This document shows positions 31,200 to 42,505 of a stretch of 64,000 nt of DNA, one piece after another. Both the position numbers and the translations under genes were made by a program. The stretch lies in the NCBI GenBank assembly GCA_016785225.1, contig JAFBJZ010000761.1:1-64000 (forward strand), read 5' to 3'. Positions within the stretch are counted from its first letter, which is position 1. Each line of letters begins with the position of its first letter. Source of the DNA: Psettodes erumei. Its lineage: Eukaryota; Chordata; Actinopteri; Pleuronectiformes; Psettodidae. The notes under the pieces are model-generated. The model saw only the letters and a program-made list of their open reading frames with translations, did no database searches and was not told where the DNA came from.

Positions 31200-31546
31200 T
31201 GAATGAAATGTGCTTTATATGGAAGAAAGTCATGGTGTGACTGACTTTAGCCCGTTTATACAGTGGACCCCCCCGCCCCCCCGTCCGATCAATTCGGAGA
31301 GACCCAGAGGTGAACTGTCCCCAGCGCCCCTCCCCTTTCTTTTCTCACACACAGCTTCCGTTCACGCCACTTTCTCAGCTAGCAGGGTGCCTGCAGCTGC
31401 AGGGGCTGCCAATTTGCCCCACACAGATGATAGAAAACAATGTTGCGGTGCATATTTTTTTAATTAATTTTTTTTCCCCAAGCGTTCGTGCCGGGCGGCT
31501 GCCCGGTTCGCCTGTGCCTAAAACCGCTACTGCCGACCCACTAGGG
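31200..31546. other. GC-rich spacer, unassigned
   Basis: A C-rich stretch ('ccccccgcccccccg' at 31267) and the palindrome-like 'ccgggcggctgcccgg' at 31491. No gene was recognised. It is possibly the end of another DNA transposon. Confidence 0.3.
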
Positions 31547-32065
31547 CAGTGCTTCTCAATTATTTTCTGTAACGCCCCCCTCGGAAGACACCTCTGCATA
31601 ACATTGTATCCTTATTAGCATTAAAGAAAACAAAAAGAAAGAAATAGAGTTTAATTTACAACAAAGAATAACTTTATTAACATTTTTTTCATGCTTCATG
31701 CTGTCCGCTGACAGCATTTTTCCTCGTCTCCCACCGTAGTCACGGTGAAGCCAAGCGCTAAATACGCTTCGTCATATTTCTTCGTCTTAGCTTTCAGATG
31801 ATTCTGTTTTGTATCATTATCTCCGTCTTTCTTTTCATACCTGTTAAAAATGTTTCCATGTTGTCCCTTTTTTTTAGATTTATATACTGCACTTCGCTTG
31901 CTCGGCGCAAAAATAACCGTACACACTTTGACTACGAGAGCGCCACTGCCAACTATTGTGCAATTACACTTTAATCGAGCACGGCAAAAAAAAAGCATGT
32001 TCCCCGGGTCACACACACCCCCCCTTGGCATCAGGGGGGCGCACCCCACTATTTGAGAAGTACTG
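31547..32065 (-). mobile_element. hAT deletion derivative (519 bp)
   Basis: The ends are inverted repeats cagtgcttctcaa and ttgagaagtactg, flanked by a near-perfect 8 bp duplication (cactaggg at 31539-31546, ccctaggg at 32066-32073). On the minus strand a remnant of the transposase N-terminus is visible: KKYDEAYLALGFTVTTVGDEEK, with lysine-rich sequence before it, of the type found in ZBED5/FAM200-like hAT proteins. The frame then runs out where the zinc-binding residues should follow. Non-autonomous. Confidence 0.85.
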
Positions 32066-32079
32066 CCCTAGGGTGTGGT

Positions 32080-32630
32080 TCGCACCGGAGGCATCCTGCA
32101 GGTCTAGTGTGGCAATGTGAAGAGGTCTAGACATCATAATTAAAAACACAAAAGGGGAGGTGGGGTGTCTCAGATAGAGAAAGAAATGAAATTACAATTA
32201 TAGTACACAGTACAAAAACGTGTCCAAATGCTGCCCAGAGAACTGTCGAATATAGTCTGAGTGATCGGATCTCAGTGCATCCATCAGCGCATCTTTATGC
32301 CTTCACCTATACTTGAAGCTGTCCTTATGTGATTGGATCAACTAAGATGGTAGGCACGTTAAAGCTTGGCACAAACAGGGCCATTAACCAAGTGTTGTCT
32401 TGACTATGGCCACCACAGGCTAAAGCTCCATGAGCACAGTGAGCATCACACACAAACCTTCCTGTTCGGTCACAAATGTTTTTTACTCATGCAGATTCTT
32501 GCAGTGCCAACTGGGGCAGTTAAGCTGCTCTTGAATAATAAATTTAGTTTGAATGTAACAGTCATTTCAGACTCAAACCCTTTTATGTGAAATAATAAAC
32601 TGGACAAAATGCTTTTTCTCCACTAATACA
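32080..32630. other. Unassigned spacer
   Basis: No coding or repeat structure recognised. Confidence 0.35.
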
Positions 32631-32634
32631 AGGT

Positions 32635-33316
32635 TTAACACACATTCAGTTAGTACAAATGTTCCTTCCTAAAATTAATAAAAATGGTCAAAGAGTGTAT
32701 AAAATGAAAGTTATATTGAAATCATGATAATTATATCAAACTAATAGCATCCACATTTTTGAGATGTTCTCCCTTTGCCTTTTTAACCTCCTAACTTCTT
32801 TTTGCTCAGAGCACTGTGGCCCCTAAATGAAAAATTTTAGGTACACAAGCAGAATAGGGGTGTGCACTTTAAGTTGACCTGCAACACAATTATTCACGTT
32901 TTCCCCTATTTCATAATTATTTTCATAAATACAGAAATGACAATGTTCTGTCTTATTCACAGTGTCACATCTTGAAATGGTTCTTATTTTTAAAGTCAGA
33001 CAAATTGAGTGTAAATATAAAATATGTGGTCAGGAGCATGAGGAGCAGCTTTTGTATCCTCTCAGGTGTCATTTCAGCCCATTCTTCATGACATATTTTT
33101 TACAGGTCTACCAGAATGCTTGGCTGTGCTTCATGTACAACCTTCTTCAAATCTGTTCACAGGTTGTCAATGGTATTCAAGTCTGGAGACAAGGAAGGTC
33201 ATTACAAAACATTCATCTTATTCTTTTTACAAATACATACAGCTCAAAACATCAGTGAGTCTCGACCTTGTTTGACTGTGGGTAGTGTTCCTCTCTCCAC
33301 ATGTTTCTGACAGAAA
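32635..33316 (-). mobile_element. Old Tc1-A relic, first part (C-terminal end)
   Basis: This shares its end with 4436-4780. Reversed transposase fragments are visible around 33050-33230, including the region after the third catalytic residue. It breaks at a TA dinucleotide (33317-33318), where a younger Tc1 is inserted, and seems to resume at 39617. Total decay, many stops. Confidence 0.65.
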
Positions 33317-33333
33317 TACAGTGGGGAAAATAA

Positions 33334-34281
33334 AGTCAAAGTCAGAGTGAACTTTATTGTCAATCAGACCATGTAACAGTAATGACACAGAAGACTGAAA
33401 TGGCATTTCTCCAAACTCCACTGTGCAGTAAAAATTGACACACAACATGACAAAGTACAAATAAACAACAAATGATGACAATTTAACACAACTAATGCTG
33501 TCAGTCGATTAAAGAAATTAATCAAATTAATTACAGGATTTTGTAATTAATTAATCGAATTAATCGCATTTTAATGTCATATCTGCTAAAGGTCTCCTGA
33601 TAAAGAATTTGAATTCTAGGATATTAAAAAATTGTAGTGCATGACTAATAAATTGAATACAGTAAGAAGAGAAGATTTGAAATCCAATTTTTTTATTGGT
33701 GGACTGTGCTTCATAGATGAAATCCAAAAGTGAAGGTCAAGCACATCCACAAACCAGTTAGGCCAGGTGCATTATTCAAAAATGTAAAACAAATACAGCA
33801 ATACAGTTAAATAAATAAAATAAAGCTGTCTTCAAAAATGTAAAAACTCCAGTAGAACTCCTAAAACTACAAATCACAGCGTTTTTCTTTATCGTCCTGT
33901 CTCTGTTCTTTTTGTAAATAAACTTGCCGTTCAGTGGCCTGACTGAAGATGCACTGCCTCATCCTCCTGAGTCTTGTCCATGTCTGTTATTGTTGCCCAC
34001 TGCCCTGTTAATTTGCCGGCGCAGGTGACGTAGCACGGCCGAGAAGACTACGGGTCCTTCAATGGTCCAAAATTCAAATGCGCAAGCATTGGCTCGCCAC
34101 CGTTGATACTCATAATTAATTGCGTTAAAATTTTTAACGCGTTAAATTGCGGCGTAATTAATTAATTGAATTAACGCGTTAAAATGACAGCACTAAACAC
34201 AACATATACTGACAGGCAGTGGGCGACAGTTTACCAGGACGGAACGCTGTGTATTTATGTTGTCTGGTTGGAGACAAGACA
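33334..34281 (-). mobile_element. LINE 3' tail inserted in the Tc1-B left repeat
   Basis: Reverse orientation: 'aagtcaaagtcagagtgaactttattgtc' is the complement of an 'acaataaagttcac..tgactttgactt' LINE tail. The piece continues after the internal hAT MITE (34204-34281). 'aaata' occurs on both sides and may be its target duplication. Severely 5' truncated, no coding sequence. Confidence 0.6.
33493..34195. mobile_element. hAT-type MITE (703 bp)
   Basis: The ends are taatgctgtca and tgacagcacta, flanked by a perfect 8 bp duplication AACACAAC (33485-33492 and 34196-34203). The inner terminal sequences are rich in 'attaatcgaattaa' and 'ttaacgcgttaa' palindromes. There is no coding region. It inserted into the LINE tail. 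Confidence 0.9.
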
Positions 34282-34405
34282 AATAAGTATTTGATACACT
34301 GCCGATCTTGCAAGTTTTCCACTTACAAAGAATGGAGGGAGTGGACATGGTATGTTTTATTTAATTATTAATTTGCATTTTATTGCATGATAAGTATTTG
34401 ATACA

Positions 34406-35207
34406 ATGGAAAAAGAGAACTTAATATTTGGTACAGAAACCTTTGTTTACAACAACAGAGGTCAAATGTTTCCTGTAGTTCTTGACCAGGTTGCACACAC
34501 TGCAGCAGGGATTTTGGCCCACTCCTCCATACAGATCTTCTCCAGATCTTTCACATTTCGGGGCTGTCACTGGGCAACACAAAGTTTCAGCTCCCTCCAA
34601 AAATTTTCTATTGGGTTCAGGTCTGGAGGCGGCTAGGCCACTCCAGGACCTTGAAATGCTTCTTACGGAGCCACTCCTTAGTAGCCCTGGCTGTGTGTTT
34701 TGGGTCATTGTCATGCTGGAAGACCCAGCCACGACCCATCTCATCTGACCACATGACCTTCTCCCATGTCTCCTCTGGATCATCCAGATGATCATTGGCA
34801 AACTTCAGATGGGACTGGATGTGTGCTGGCTTGAACAGGGGGACCTTGCGTGCGCTGCAGGATTTTAATCTATGACGGCGTAGTTTAAATATATTACTAA
34901 TGGTAACCTTTGAGACTGTGGTACCAGCCCTCTTCAGGTCATTGACCAGGTCCTCCTGTGTTGTTCTGGGCTGATCTCTCACCTTTCTCATGATCATTGA
35001 TAACCCACATTGCGAGACCTTGAATGGAGCCCCAGACAGGGGGAGATTGACAGTCATCTTGAGTTTCTTCCATTTTCTCATAATTACACCAGCAGTTGTT
35101 GCCTTCTCACCAAGCTGCTTGCCTATTGTCCTGTATCCCATCCTAGCCTTATGCAGGTCTACAAGTTTGTCCCTGGTGTCCTTAGACAGCTCTTTGGTCT
35201 TGCCCAT
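34406..35207 (-). pseudogene. Tc1-B transposase, internally deleted
   Basis: The protein begins [19 protein letters not shown] at 35207 and shows the paired-like DNA-binding region ([10 protein letters not shown]; then SKVTISNIF). The catalytic part has VMWSDEM, with the first Asp. About 90 residues are then missing, and it rejoins at [19 protein letters not shown], holding the second Asp, followed by VLEWPSR, after which the frame shifts before the IENFW region with the last acidic residue. Inactive. Confidence 0.9.
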
Positions 35208-35235
35208 GTTGGAAAGGTTGGAGTCTGATTGATTT

Positions 35236-35236
<1 letters not shown>

Positions 35237-35293
<57 letters not shown>
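35237..35293. repeat. (TAGA)n microsatellite, LINE tail
   Basis: About 14 TAGA units forming the 3' tail of the LINE that follows on the minus strand. Confidence 0.95.
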
Positions 35294-37800
35294 TACTTTA
35301 TTGGTCCCAAGTTGGGAAATTTCAGCGTAGCAGCAGCATTACACACAGAGACAAAAACAACACTAAGATAAAAAAGAGACAGCCTATAAAAGCAATATAC
35401 ATGAATCTTAAATATATACATGAGTTTAAAAAATATATACATGAATCTAAAATATATCCGTGAATGTAAAAATGTACAATAAGTGGGATTGATTGTAGTG
35501 CAAAATAAATATAAGGTACAGTGGACAGGTAAGGTGCAGGTAACAGTGTGCGTAGGAAAAACACGTAAGGTGCATATGACCAGATGTGGCAGGAAAGACT
35601 TCCTGTATCTGTCCTTTCGACAGTGGAGCTGAAGCAGCCTGTGTGAGAAGGTGCTCTGCTATGCTCTGCTGTGTACTGTGTGTTGGAAAGGGTGCTGATC
35701 ATTGTCCATGATGGACAGCAGTTTATTCAGCATTCTCCTCTCCACCATGGTCTCAAAAGAGTCCAGCCTGAGGCCAAGTACAGAGCCAGGCTTCTTGATG
35801 ATTTTATCAAGTTCTGTTGGTGTTGCTGACTCTGATGCTGCTGCCCCAACACACAGCAGCAAAGAAAATGGTGCTGGCAACAACAGACTGATAAAAGATC
35901 TCCAACATCTTGCTGCACACGTTGAAGGATCTCAGCTTCCTCAGGAAGTAGGGTCTGCTCATCCCCTTCTTGTACGCCTCGGTGTTAGATTTCCAGTCCA
36001 CTCTGTTGTCAATCACCACTCCCAGGTACTTGTAGTCCTCCACCTTTTTCACCACCTCCCCCCTGATCCTTAGTGGCTGTGAGGGCATCCTCTTCCTCCT
36101 GAAGTCGATCACCATCTCTCTGGTCTTGTCGACATTCAGCCTCAGGCAATTCTGTTCTGATCACTCTACAAAGCCGTCTAACAGTCTTCTGTACTTCCCC
36201 TCCTCTCCCTCTCTTATACACCCAACAACAGTCATCAGAAAGCTTCTGCAGGTTACATGACTCAGAGTTGTACTTAAAGTCAGTGGGGTATAAGGTGAAG
36301 AGGAAGGGAGAAAGCACAGTTCCCTGTTGTGGAGCTCTTTAATCACCGACCACCACATCAGACAGGACACTGCCCGGGCAGACAAACTGTGGCCTGCCTG
36401 TTAAGTAGTCAGTAATCTGGAGATCATTTCATTGTCAACACCCATCACCCGCAACTTCTCACCCATTAGCAGAAGTTGAATGGTGTTGAAAGCACTGGAG
36501 AAATCAAAAATGTGATTCTTACAGCGTCTCCTCCACTGTCCAGATGCATATGGGCTTGTTGCAGCAGGTTCATGACAGCATCATCGACTCCCTAAATGGG
36601 GCTGATAGGCAAATTGCAAAGGGTCCAGAAACATCCTCACCTGTGGCCTCAGCTGGGCTAAGATCAGTCTCTCCAGGATCTTCATCACATGAGATATGAG
36701 AGAAACTGGTCTGTAGTCTCTCAGGTCAGATGGCCTCAACTTCTTGGGGACTGGAACCAAGCAGGACGTCTTCCACAGCATCGGGACTTTCTCCAGACTC
36801 AGACTCAGGTTGTGCAGATGTCCCAGTACAGGAGACAACTGGCTGGCACAGGTCTTCAGGATCCTAGGTGTGATGCCATCAGGGCCTGCAGCCTTTTGCT
36901 GATGCAGTCTTTCCAGTTGCCTCTTTACCTGGCCTGTAGTCACCGTTGGGTGAGGGTGGATGCAGATGTCTTCAGTGGAGGAGGAGAAGGTGGGGGAGAA
37001 GGAGCAGGGGCAGATGGAGAGGTACTGTGCAGGAGAGTACAGTGTGGGTGTGAGGGGGGTAGGGGGTGTCGGAGGAGTGGCAGGAGGTGAGCTAAACCTA
37101 TTAAAAAACTGGTGAAACTGGTTTGCTCTATCCAGGCTCCCTGGTGTCTGCCTGTCTTTCCCCTGCATCCCTGTGATATTCTTCATTCCTGTACATCCCT
37201 CACACTGTTCTGTTGGAGTTTGGCCTCCAGCTTTCTCCTGTAGTTGTCTTTGCATGTCCTCAGCATCTCCCTGAGTTCATGCTGCACTCTCCTCTGCTCC
37301 TCTCTGTCTCCCGACCTGAAAGCCCTCTTCTTCTTGTTCAGAAGTGCCTTCAGGTGACTGGTAAGGGCTTGTTGTTTGAGAAGCAGTGTACAGTCCGGCC
37401 TGGCACAGTGTTATCCTCACAGAATCTGATATACTCTGTGATGTAGTCGGTCATATTATCAATGTCCTCCCCATGTGGCTCTCAGAGTACATCCCAGTCT
37501 GTTGACTCAAAGCAGTCCTGCAGTGCTTCAGCAGCCTCCTTTGTCCACCTCCTCACCATCCTGGTGTGCATGGGCTGCCTTCTCACAAGAGGGACATACT
37601 TGGGAGTCATCATGACCAAGTTGTGGTCTGACCTGCCCAGTGGGGGAAGGGCTGTGGCGTCATATGCATCCATGGCGTTAGCATACGGGAGATCCAGTGT
37701 TTAATTGTCTCTGGTGGGGCAGTCAACATACTGGTGAAAGTTATTTAGGGATGTGTTCAGTGAGGCATGATGTTGGGACCTGAACCTGGTGGTGAGCAAT
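35237..37800 (-). mobile_element. L2-like LINE inside Tc1-B
   Basis: A minus-strand non-LTR element with tail 'accaataaagtat' plus (ATCT)n. Pieces in order from the 5' side: the endonuclease end with ANAMDAYDATALPPLGRSDHN (about 37680-37625); a linker and KAAGPDGITPRILKTCASQLSP (about 36890); LVPVPKK and DLRDYRPVSLISHVMKILERL (36770-36650); DPLQFAYQ; a decayed FDFSSAFNTIQ (near 36500); and the thumb KVEDYKYLGVVID (near 36040). Stops and frameshifts lie in between, and the polymerase catalytic segment is degraded. 5' truncated near 37800. Confidence 0.85.
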
Positions 37801-39295
37801 GGAGGCTCACCACGCATAACCAAGTTTAGACCACATGGCTTTCTTTGTCTTGGAGACAAAGGAAATCACCGGAATCTTAAAGTCCCACAATCCTCCAGGT
37901 GTGAAATCCGATCCAGCAGCCACCACTGGATGACTGTGGCATGTGACCTCTGAGGTCATCAAGTCATATAAAGGCTTTGCTCAGCCTTTGTTCGCTCTCT
38001 TCCTACTCCTCTTCATGCTCTTCTCCTCCACTCAACTCCACCCTGGAACCACTCTCCAGGGACCCCCAGCTGTGCAGCTGCAGCTGGCCATCTGAGGTAG
38101 CCTGCTGACCAAAGCAGATCCTCAGGCCTTTCCTCACAGCAGCAACGCGAGAGCCTGCTGAGGAATGATCAAGATCCGGCAAACAAATTCCATTAGCCAA
38201 CAAACACAAGGTTTGTAGGCTAATCCTCCATACAACAGGAGCCACACAGCTAGTTAGCACCGAGCTGCTAACCAACTACGTCAAAGGAGTGGCCAGTTTC
38301 CCTCCAGCATCTGCCATCAGGACCACACAGCAAAGACTGCCTTCCAATATTGGAATTCCAGCTCTCTCAGCTTGGCCCTTCCATCAGGAACTGCCAGCCA
38401 AAGGAGCACCACACCAGAGAGACTGTCTCTCACACCAGAACTGGTAAAATCATCTGGGCCTAGTCAAGCTAAGATGAGCTAAGCTAAGATAAAGCAAGAA
38501 CAGTGATTTGATGTATTTGTGTTTTACTGAGTGTTGTGATCAGTTTGGTAGACAGGTTATTGTATAGTTGGCTCTGCCACATTGTTAAGTAGATGTTAGT
38601 TAGATTGTGCTTGCATGCTAACTAACCATCCTTCCTCTAACCTGGCACCTCATAAAACATACACACACACACAAACACACACACACTCTCTTATCACATT
38701 CCACACATGCACTCACCCAGCACATGGTCTGCGTGCCTCCACAGATCTTCTTTGTTCAGGGCCTCCAGGCCTCAGCAGCCATTTTTGACACACCCAGACA
38801 CACACACCTGTAGAAAGTACACTGTAGATAGATTGTGTGTTTCCTTTTCTTTTATTCTTGTTAATAAATACCTGCTGTCTGTTAAATGTTGCACAAGAGT
38901 AAATTCCATCAACCTCTACACGGTCAAGAACTCCAAATTCCTTCTACCTAAACTAGTTGTTAATCTGGTAATTTTGATTCTAGTTATCAAATTAATTATT
39001 AATCAGAGTTCCAAATTGACAATTTAGTACTGTTTATGAGATTGATTTAATAAATTGGCTATCTTTTCCTTGTCAAAAAGGGTGGTTCCCCCAAGGTGAT
39101 CTCATGTATTAGATCCAATTATTTAATAATATTTAATAATTGATAATTATTATTCTAATAATTATTAGAACCTCAGGGTACCACCCTTTTAAAAAATACT
39201 ACACTCACGTTACTCCCTCTGGGTCCTCACCAGCACTACCAGTTCGTCTGTTTTAATCCCCAAAGACCTTACGTTTCCCCATTATAATCTGCTGG
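37801..39295 (+). other. Unclassified segment, possibly LTR-like
   Basis: This lies between the LINE and the rest of Tc1-B and does not match either. It has a TATA-like 'gtcatataaaggctt' (37966) and an AATAAA (38863) about 0.9 kb further on, which could be a retroelement LTR promoter and poly(A) signal. No reading frame over 110 codons exists and no domain is recognised. An inverted repeat (39075-39090 with 39176-39190) brackets a very AT-rich centre. Confidence 0.3.
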
Positions 39296-39616
39296 CTTAG
39301 TGTGTGGACAGGTGTCTTTTATACAGGTAACAAATTCAAACAGGTACAATTAATACAGGTATAGAGTGGAGAATAGGAGGGTTTCTTAAAGACAAACGAA
39401 AAGGTCTGTGAGAGCCAGAATTCTTGCTGGTTGCTAGGGGATCAAATAATTATTTCATGCAATAAAATGCAAATTCATAATTTAAAAAACATACAATAGG
39501 TTTTTCTGGATTTTGTTTAAGTGCACCTATGATAGAAATTACAGACCTCTCCATTCTTTGTAATTGGAAAACCTGAAAGAATGTCACTGTATCAAATACT
39601 CATTTTCCCCACTGTA

Positions 39617-39985
39617 TGACCAAATAATCCTGCTCCTGTCTCATCAGACCACACAATCTTGTTCTAAAACTCCTTTGCTTTGTTCACATGATTTTTAGCA
39701 TACTCCATTACTGCTGTCTTGTGTCTAGAAGTCCTGGAAGAAACTAGAAGAAACAAGTGGTTTCCTGCTTCTTCTCTCCCAAACACACACTTCAGTGTGG
39801 AGATGTGGACTTTTGTTCAGTTGCCTCTGAGGAATTTACAGTTTGTTCTGTGCTGTTTGTTTTGGATTCTTATGTGGCTCTCAAGCAAGTTATTTGCTTG
39901 GTCTTCCTCTTCTTGGTGGAGTCTTGGTGTGTCCATGTTTCTTTCATTTTTGGATTATGCTCTTCACAGTTGGTACCAGTGATTG
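39617..39985 (-). mobile_element. Old Tc1-A relic, second part
   Basis: The sequence starts right at the TA flank of Tc1-B with 'tgaccaaataatcctgctcctgtctcatcagaccac'. 'ctcatcagaccac' is the complement of the WSDE codon block with the first catalytic Asp of Tc1 transposases. It follows in the right order after the C-terminal part at 32635-33316. Confidence 0.55.
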
Positions 39986-40672
39986 TGTAGCATACAAAAC
40001 GTTGGGAACGCAGAGTGGCGGAAAGTCGCGCCGCAAATCATTGTTTGAGAGGGGGCTGTTTTGCAGTTGCACCAAACGAGAGCACAGCCTGTGCTGAGCG
40101 GTAACAAAATGAACCACCCGGTGAAAATAGCGAAACTGAAGTTTCAGAATGGACAGAAAATGAAACAGAAGAACTGGTACCAAAACAAGGAGCTGTGTCT
40201 GTTGTATGGAGCTTCTCTGGCTATAAAAAATCCGACGTCGATCAAACTATAATATTATGGAAATGTTGTCAGGCTAAAGTTGTAGCCACAAGAGGCAACA
40301 CAAGCAATTTGCTCCACCTCCTCTGCCGTCATCATGTCCTGGAGTATCAAGAGTGCAGAAGTTCTGTATTTTGACTGCGACAGTGATGCATTCTGATTCC
40401 TTCACTTCATTAAAATTATGAGTGCCACCTCTTTGTAAACAGCAGCGTTTTCTGGGGCCATGCAAATACTAGTGTGAACATTAATGTTTTTCTACAATGT
40501 TCACTCCTCATGACAGTAAAATAGGTCATTGTAAGCCAATTTACTGCAGTAATTATTCTCAAAATTATTAGAAAATTAGGTTAACACCCAGTCGTGCAAG
40601 AAAAAAAATACCGTCAAATACTGTGAAGCCGCTATAATTTTGAAAAATACCATGATATAATTTTTTTTTATA
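39986..40672 (+). mobile_element. hAT fragment with a BED finger
   Basis: Around 40205-40370 the plus strand reads a decayed BED domain in shifted frames: GYKKSDVDQT, then CCQAKVVATRGNTSNLLHLL and RHHVLEYQECRS. Starting ATG near 40108 (MNHPVKIAKLKFQNG). The right edge near 40610-40670 has 'ataccgtcaaatactgtgaagccg', like a hAT terminal repeat. A deletion derivative, distinct from the other hAT copies here. Confidence 0.6.
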
Positions 40673-40895
40673 TCCCTTTCCAGCTTTATGAAGATTTCCC
40701 AGGTTTATTTTGAAGTCTTCTCACAGATGTTTTCCTGACCCCATTGTTTCCGTTGCTCTCAGTAAACTGCTTGATACTGTTCCTGGAGATCTACACACTT
40801 GCAAATGTCAAATGAAACCCAGTTTCACAAACCTGGTGTCACTCATCAAGCTTTAAGTGTTGTCTTTTTTTTTTTTTTAAGGCAGACACCTCATT
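40673..40895 (-). mobile_element. Old Tc1-A relic, third part
   Basis: 'ccagctttatgaagatttcccaggtttattttgaagtcttctc' and the following bases look like the reversed N-terminal part of a Tc1-like gene. The assignment rests on order and orientation only. Confidence 0.35.
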
Positions 40896-40920
40896 TCACA
40901 TGTTAAAATGAATTACCTTG

Positions 40921-41871
40921 TAGTGAGGTGTCGTTCGCGAACGTAACGGCTCTATGAGCCAGCTCTTTGAAGTGAACGACGGGAGCCGGCTCCCCACCAA
41001 TCAGGAGCCGGCTCCCTTCGAGACGCTTTTTTTTCCTCTTGAAGGCGCACGTGATTGGTCAATATGCGTGGTGTCGTCTCTGTGTCTGCGCTGCTTAGTG
41101 CACTGAGCAGAGGGGGGAGGGGCGGCAGCCTGGTACACACACACACAGCAGCAGCATAGCAAGCACAGGAACGGGTCAAGAGAGGAGAGAGAGTGCAATA
41201 CGGAGGACAAAAAGAAAGAAAGTAAGTAAAAAAGAAATGAGTCAAAGCAGGAAAAGGAGCCAAATCTTGGACTCATTTTAATTATATTGATGGCTCCAAA
41301 GCAGAGTGCATTGTCTGCAAGACCAAAATTTCATATAGAGCCGGCTCAACCAACAACCTCCACAGGCACCTGAGAACTGTCCACCCAACAGTTCCACTGG
41401 AGAAGCGACCAGTTGAACCTGGTATTAATGAAGGTGCCAGTGTGTCATCTGTAACTGTTGCTGCTGCTCCTGCTGCTGCTCCTGCTGCTGCTGCAGTGTC
41501 AACAGCATCATTCATTTGTTGTTGCACTGAAAAGTAAATATTTTTAATTTACATTTTGTTGTGTCGTGTGTTTTCCAGGGATTCTGTGTTGCTTGACTTT
41601 AAAGTTGCTTTGTATAAAAAAGTTAAAATTTAAATTTGTTAAAAGTTCACTGTAGAGTGAAAAAAAGGCTATTATAATGTAGTAGTATAATACATTTTTT
41701 TATTAATTATTAATTCATTTTGTGCATAATGTTACAGTATTATTGGTAATATATCGATTAAAGCAAAAAAAAAATCTGAAGAGCCGTTTGGGAGCCGAAA
41801 GAGCCGGCTCTTTTTAGTGAGCCGAGCCGAAAGAGCCGGTTCTCTAAAAAGAGCCGGAATTCCCATCACTG
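40921..41871 (+). mobile_element. Non-autonomous hAT element with BED finger, copy 2 (951 bp)
   Basis: The same family as 22374-23119. A perfect 8 bp target duplication TTACCTTG flanks it (40913-40920 and 41872-41879). It is longer than copy 1 because about 200 bases after the BED region (41430-41640), including a (GCT)n tract at 41459-41494, are kept. The BED finger codons are present (CIVCKTKISY, NLHRHLRTVH), but one extra base shortly after the ATG at 41237 breaks the frame. No transposase domain. Confidence 0.92.
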
Positions 41872-41953
41872 TTACCTTGAGGGTTTATCTAGACATTTAC
41901 ACTGATATAATTCTCATTCTTTCACTAAGTAATTACTTTTATTTTTATATATT

Positions 41954-42505
41954 TTATTTATACACTACTTTTGAAGGTGAAAGATCATTTGCACTTTCTT
42001 CACTGGCATGCCAATGTAGAATATTACTCAGAGAAGTCTCACTAAAAGCCAGCCAGGAATCTGCTGACCACACAGATACACACAATTGGTGACAACTCAC
42101 TGGTGGTAGAGAGGGAGAGGCAAGTGTTTTCACTTTCCCTGATCTTTTAGCTTCATATGAAGTTTGCTCTCCTTGATATTGTGTCCTAATCCGTTCTTCA
42201 AAAAGTGTTTCCCTCCTGTACAGTATCATTAGTATAGTACCCTTCACCAGCACAATGAAATGCACCTGTGTCCTGTAACTTCTGCTCAGTAAAAGTAAGT
42301 CTTCCTTTAATAAAACCTGGGATTGGCAACTAGCAACTTGAAGCGCAAGCTTTTTAAGTCCATGTTTGACACTCAACACTTCCAAAGTGGCATAACTTTC
42401 CAGAATATCAAAGATATTTTCGACAAGACCTTTATCAGCACCAAAGGAGAAACTTAATATATCATACAAAGTTTTAACAATAATAAGATCTATAAGAACA
42501 TTCAT
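41954..42505 (-). CDS. Unrecognised 183-codon ORF, hypothetical
   Basis: The open frame starts MNVLIDLIIVKTLYDILSF and is rich in Leu, Ser and Val, with no domain I can name. It is long for an AT-rich non-coding stretch. It begins about 300 bases before the zinc-finger exon but on the opposite strand, and ends about 80 bases from the hAT element. It could be chance, a decayed transposon gene, or an exon of an unknown gene; neither splice sites nor a promoter can be argued. Confidence 0.2.
   Translation of the reverse strand: MNVLIDLIIVKTLYDILSFSFGADKGLVENIFDILESYATLEVLSVKHGLKKLALQVASCQSQVLLKEDLLLLSRSYRTQVHFIVLVKGTILMILYRRETLFEERIRTQYQGEQTSYEAKRSGKVKTLASPSLPPVSCHQLCVSVWSADSWLAFSETSLSNILHWHASEESANDLSPSKVVYK

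Larger units (their letters stand above)
33319..39614 (-). mobile_element. Tc1-like transposon Tc1-B, expanded to 6.3 kb by nested insertions
   Basis: The left end 'cagtggggaaaata' (33319) and right end 'tcattttccccactg' (ending 39614) are inverted repeats flanked by TA on both sides (33317-33318 and 39615-39616), the Tc1 target duplication. The left repeat is interrupted after about 15 bases and resumes at 'aataagtatttgatac' near 34283. The body is interrupted again between 35235 and about 39295; the right part (39296-39614) continues with the untranslated leader 'gtgtgtggacaggtgtc' and the right repeat. Without the insertions the element would be about 1.3 kb, shorter than a full Tc1 because part of the transposase is deleted. 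Confidence 0.85.

Noticed and set aside
41459..41494. Poly-Ala/Gln coding tract
   Set aside because: A (GCT)n tract inside a non-autonomous hAT element; the frame is broken upstream.
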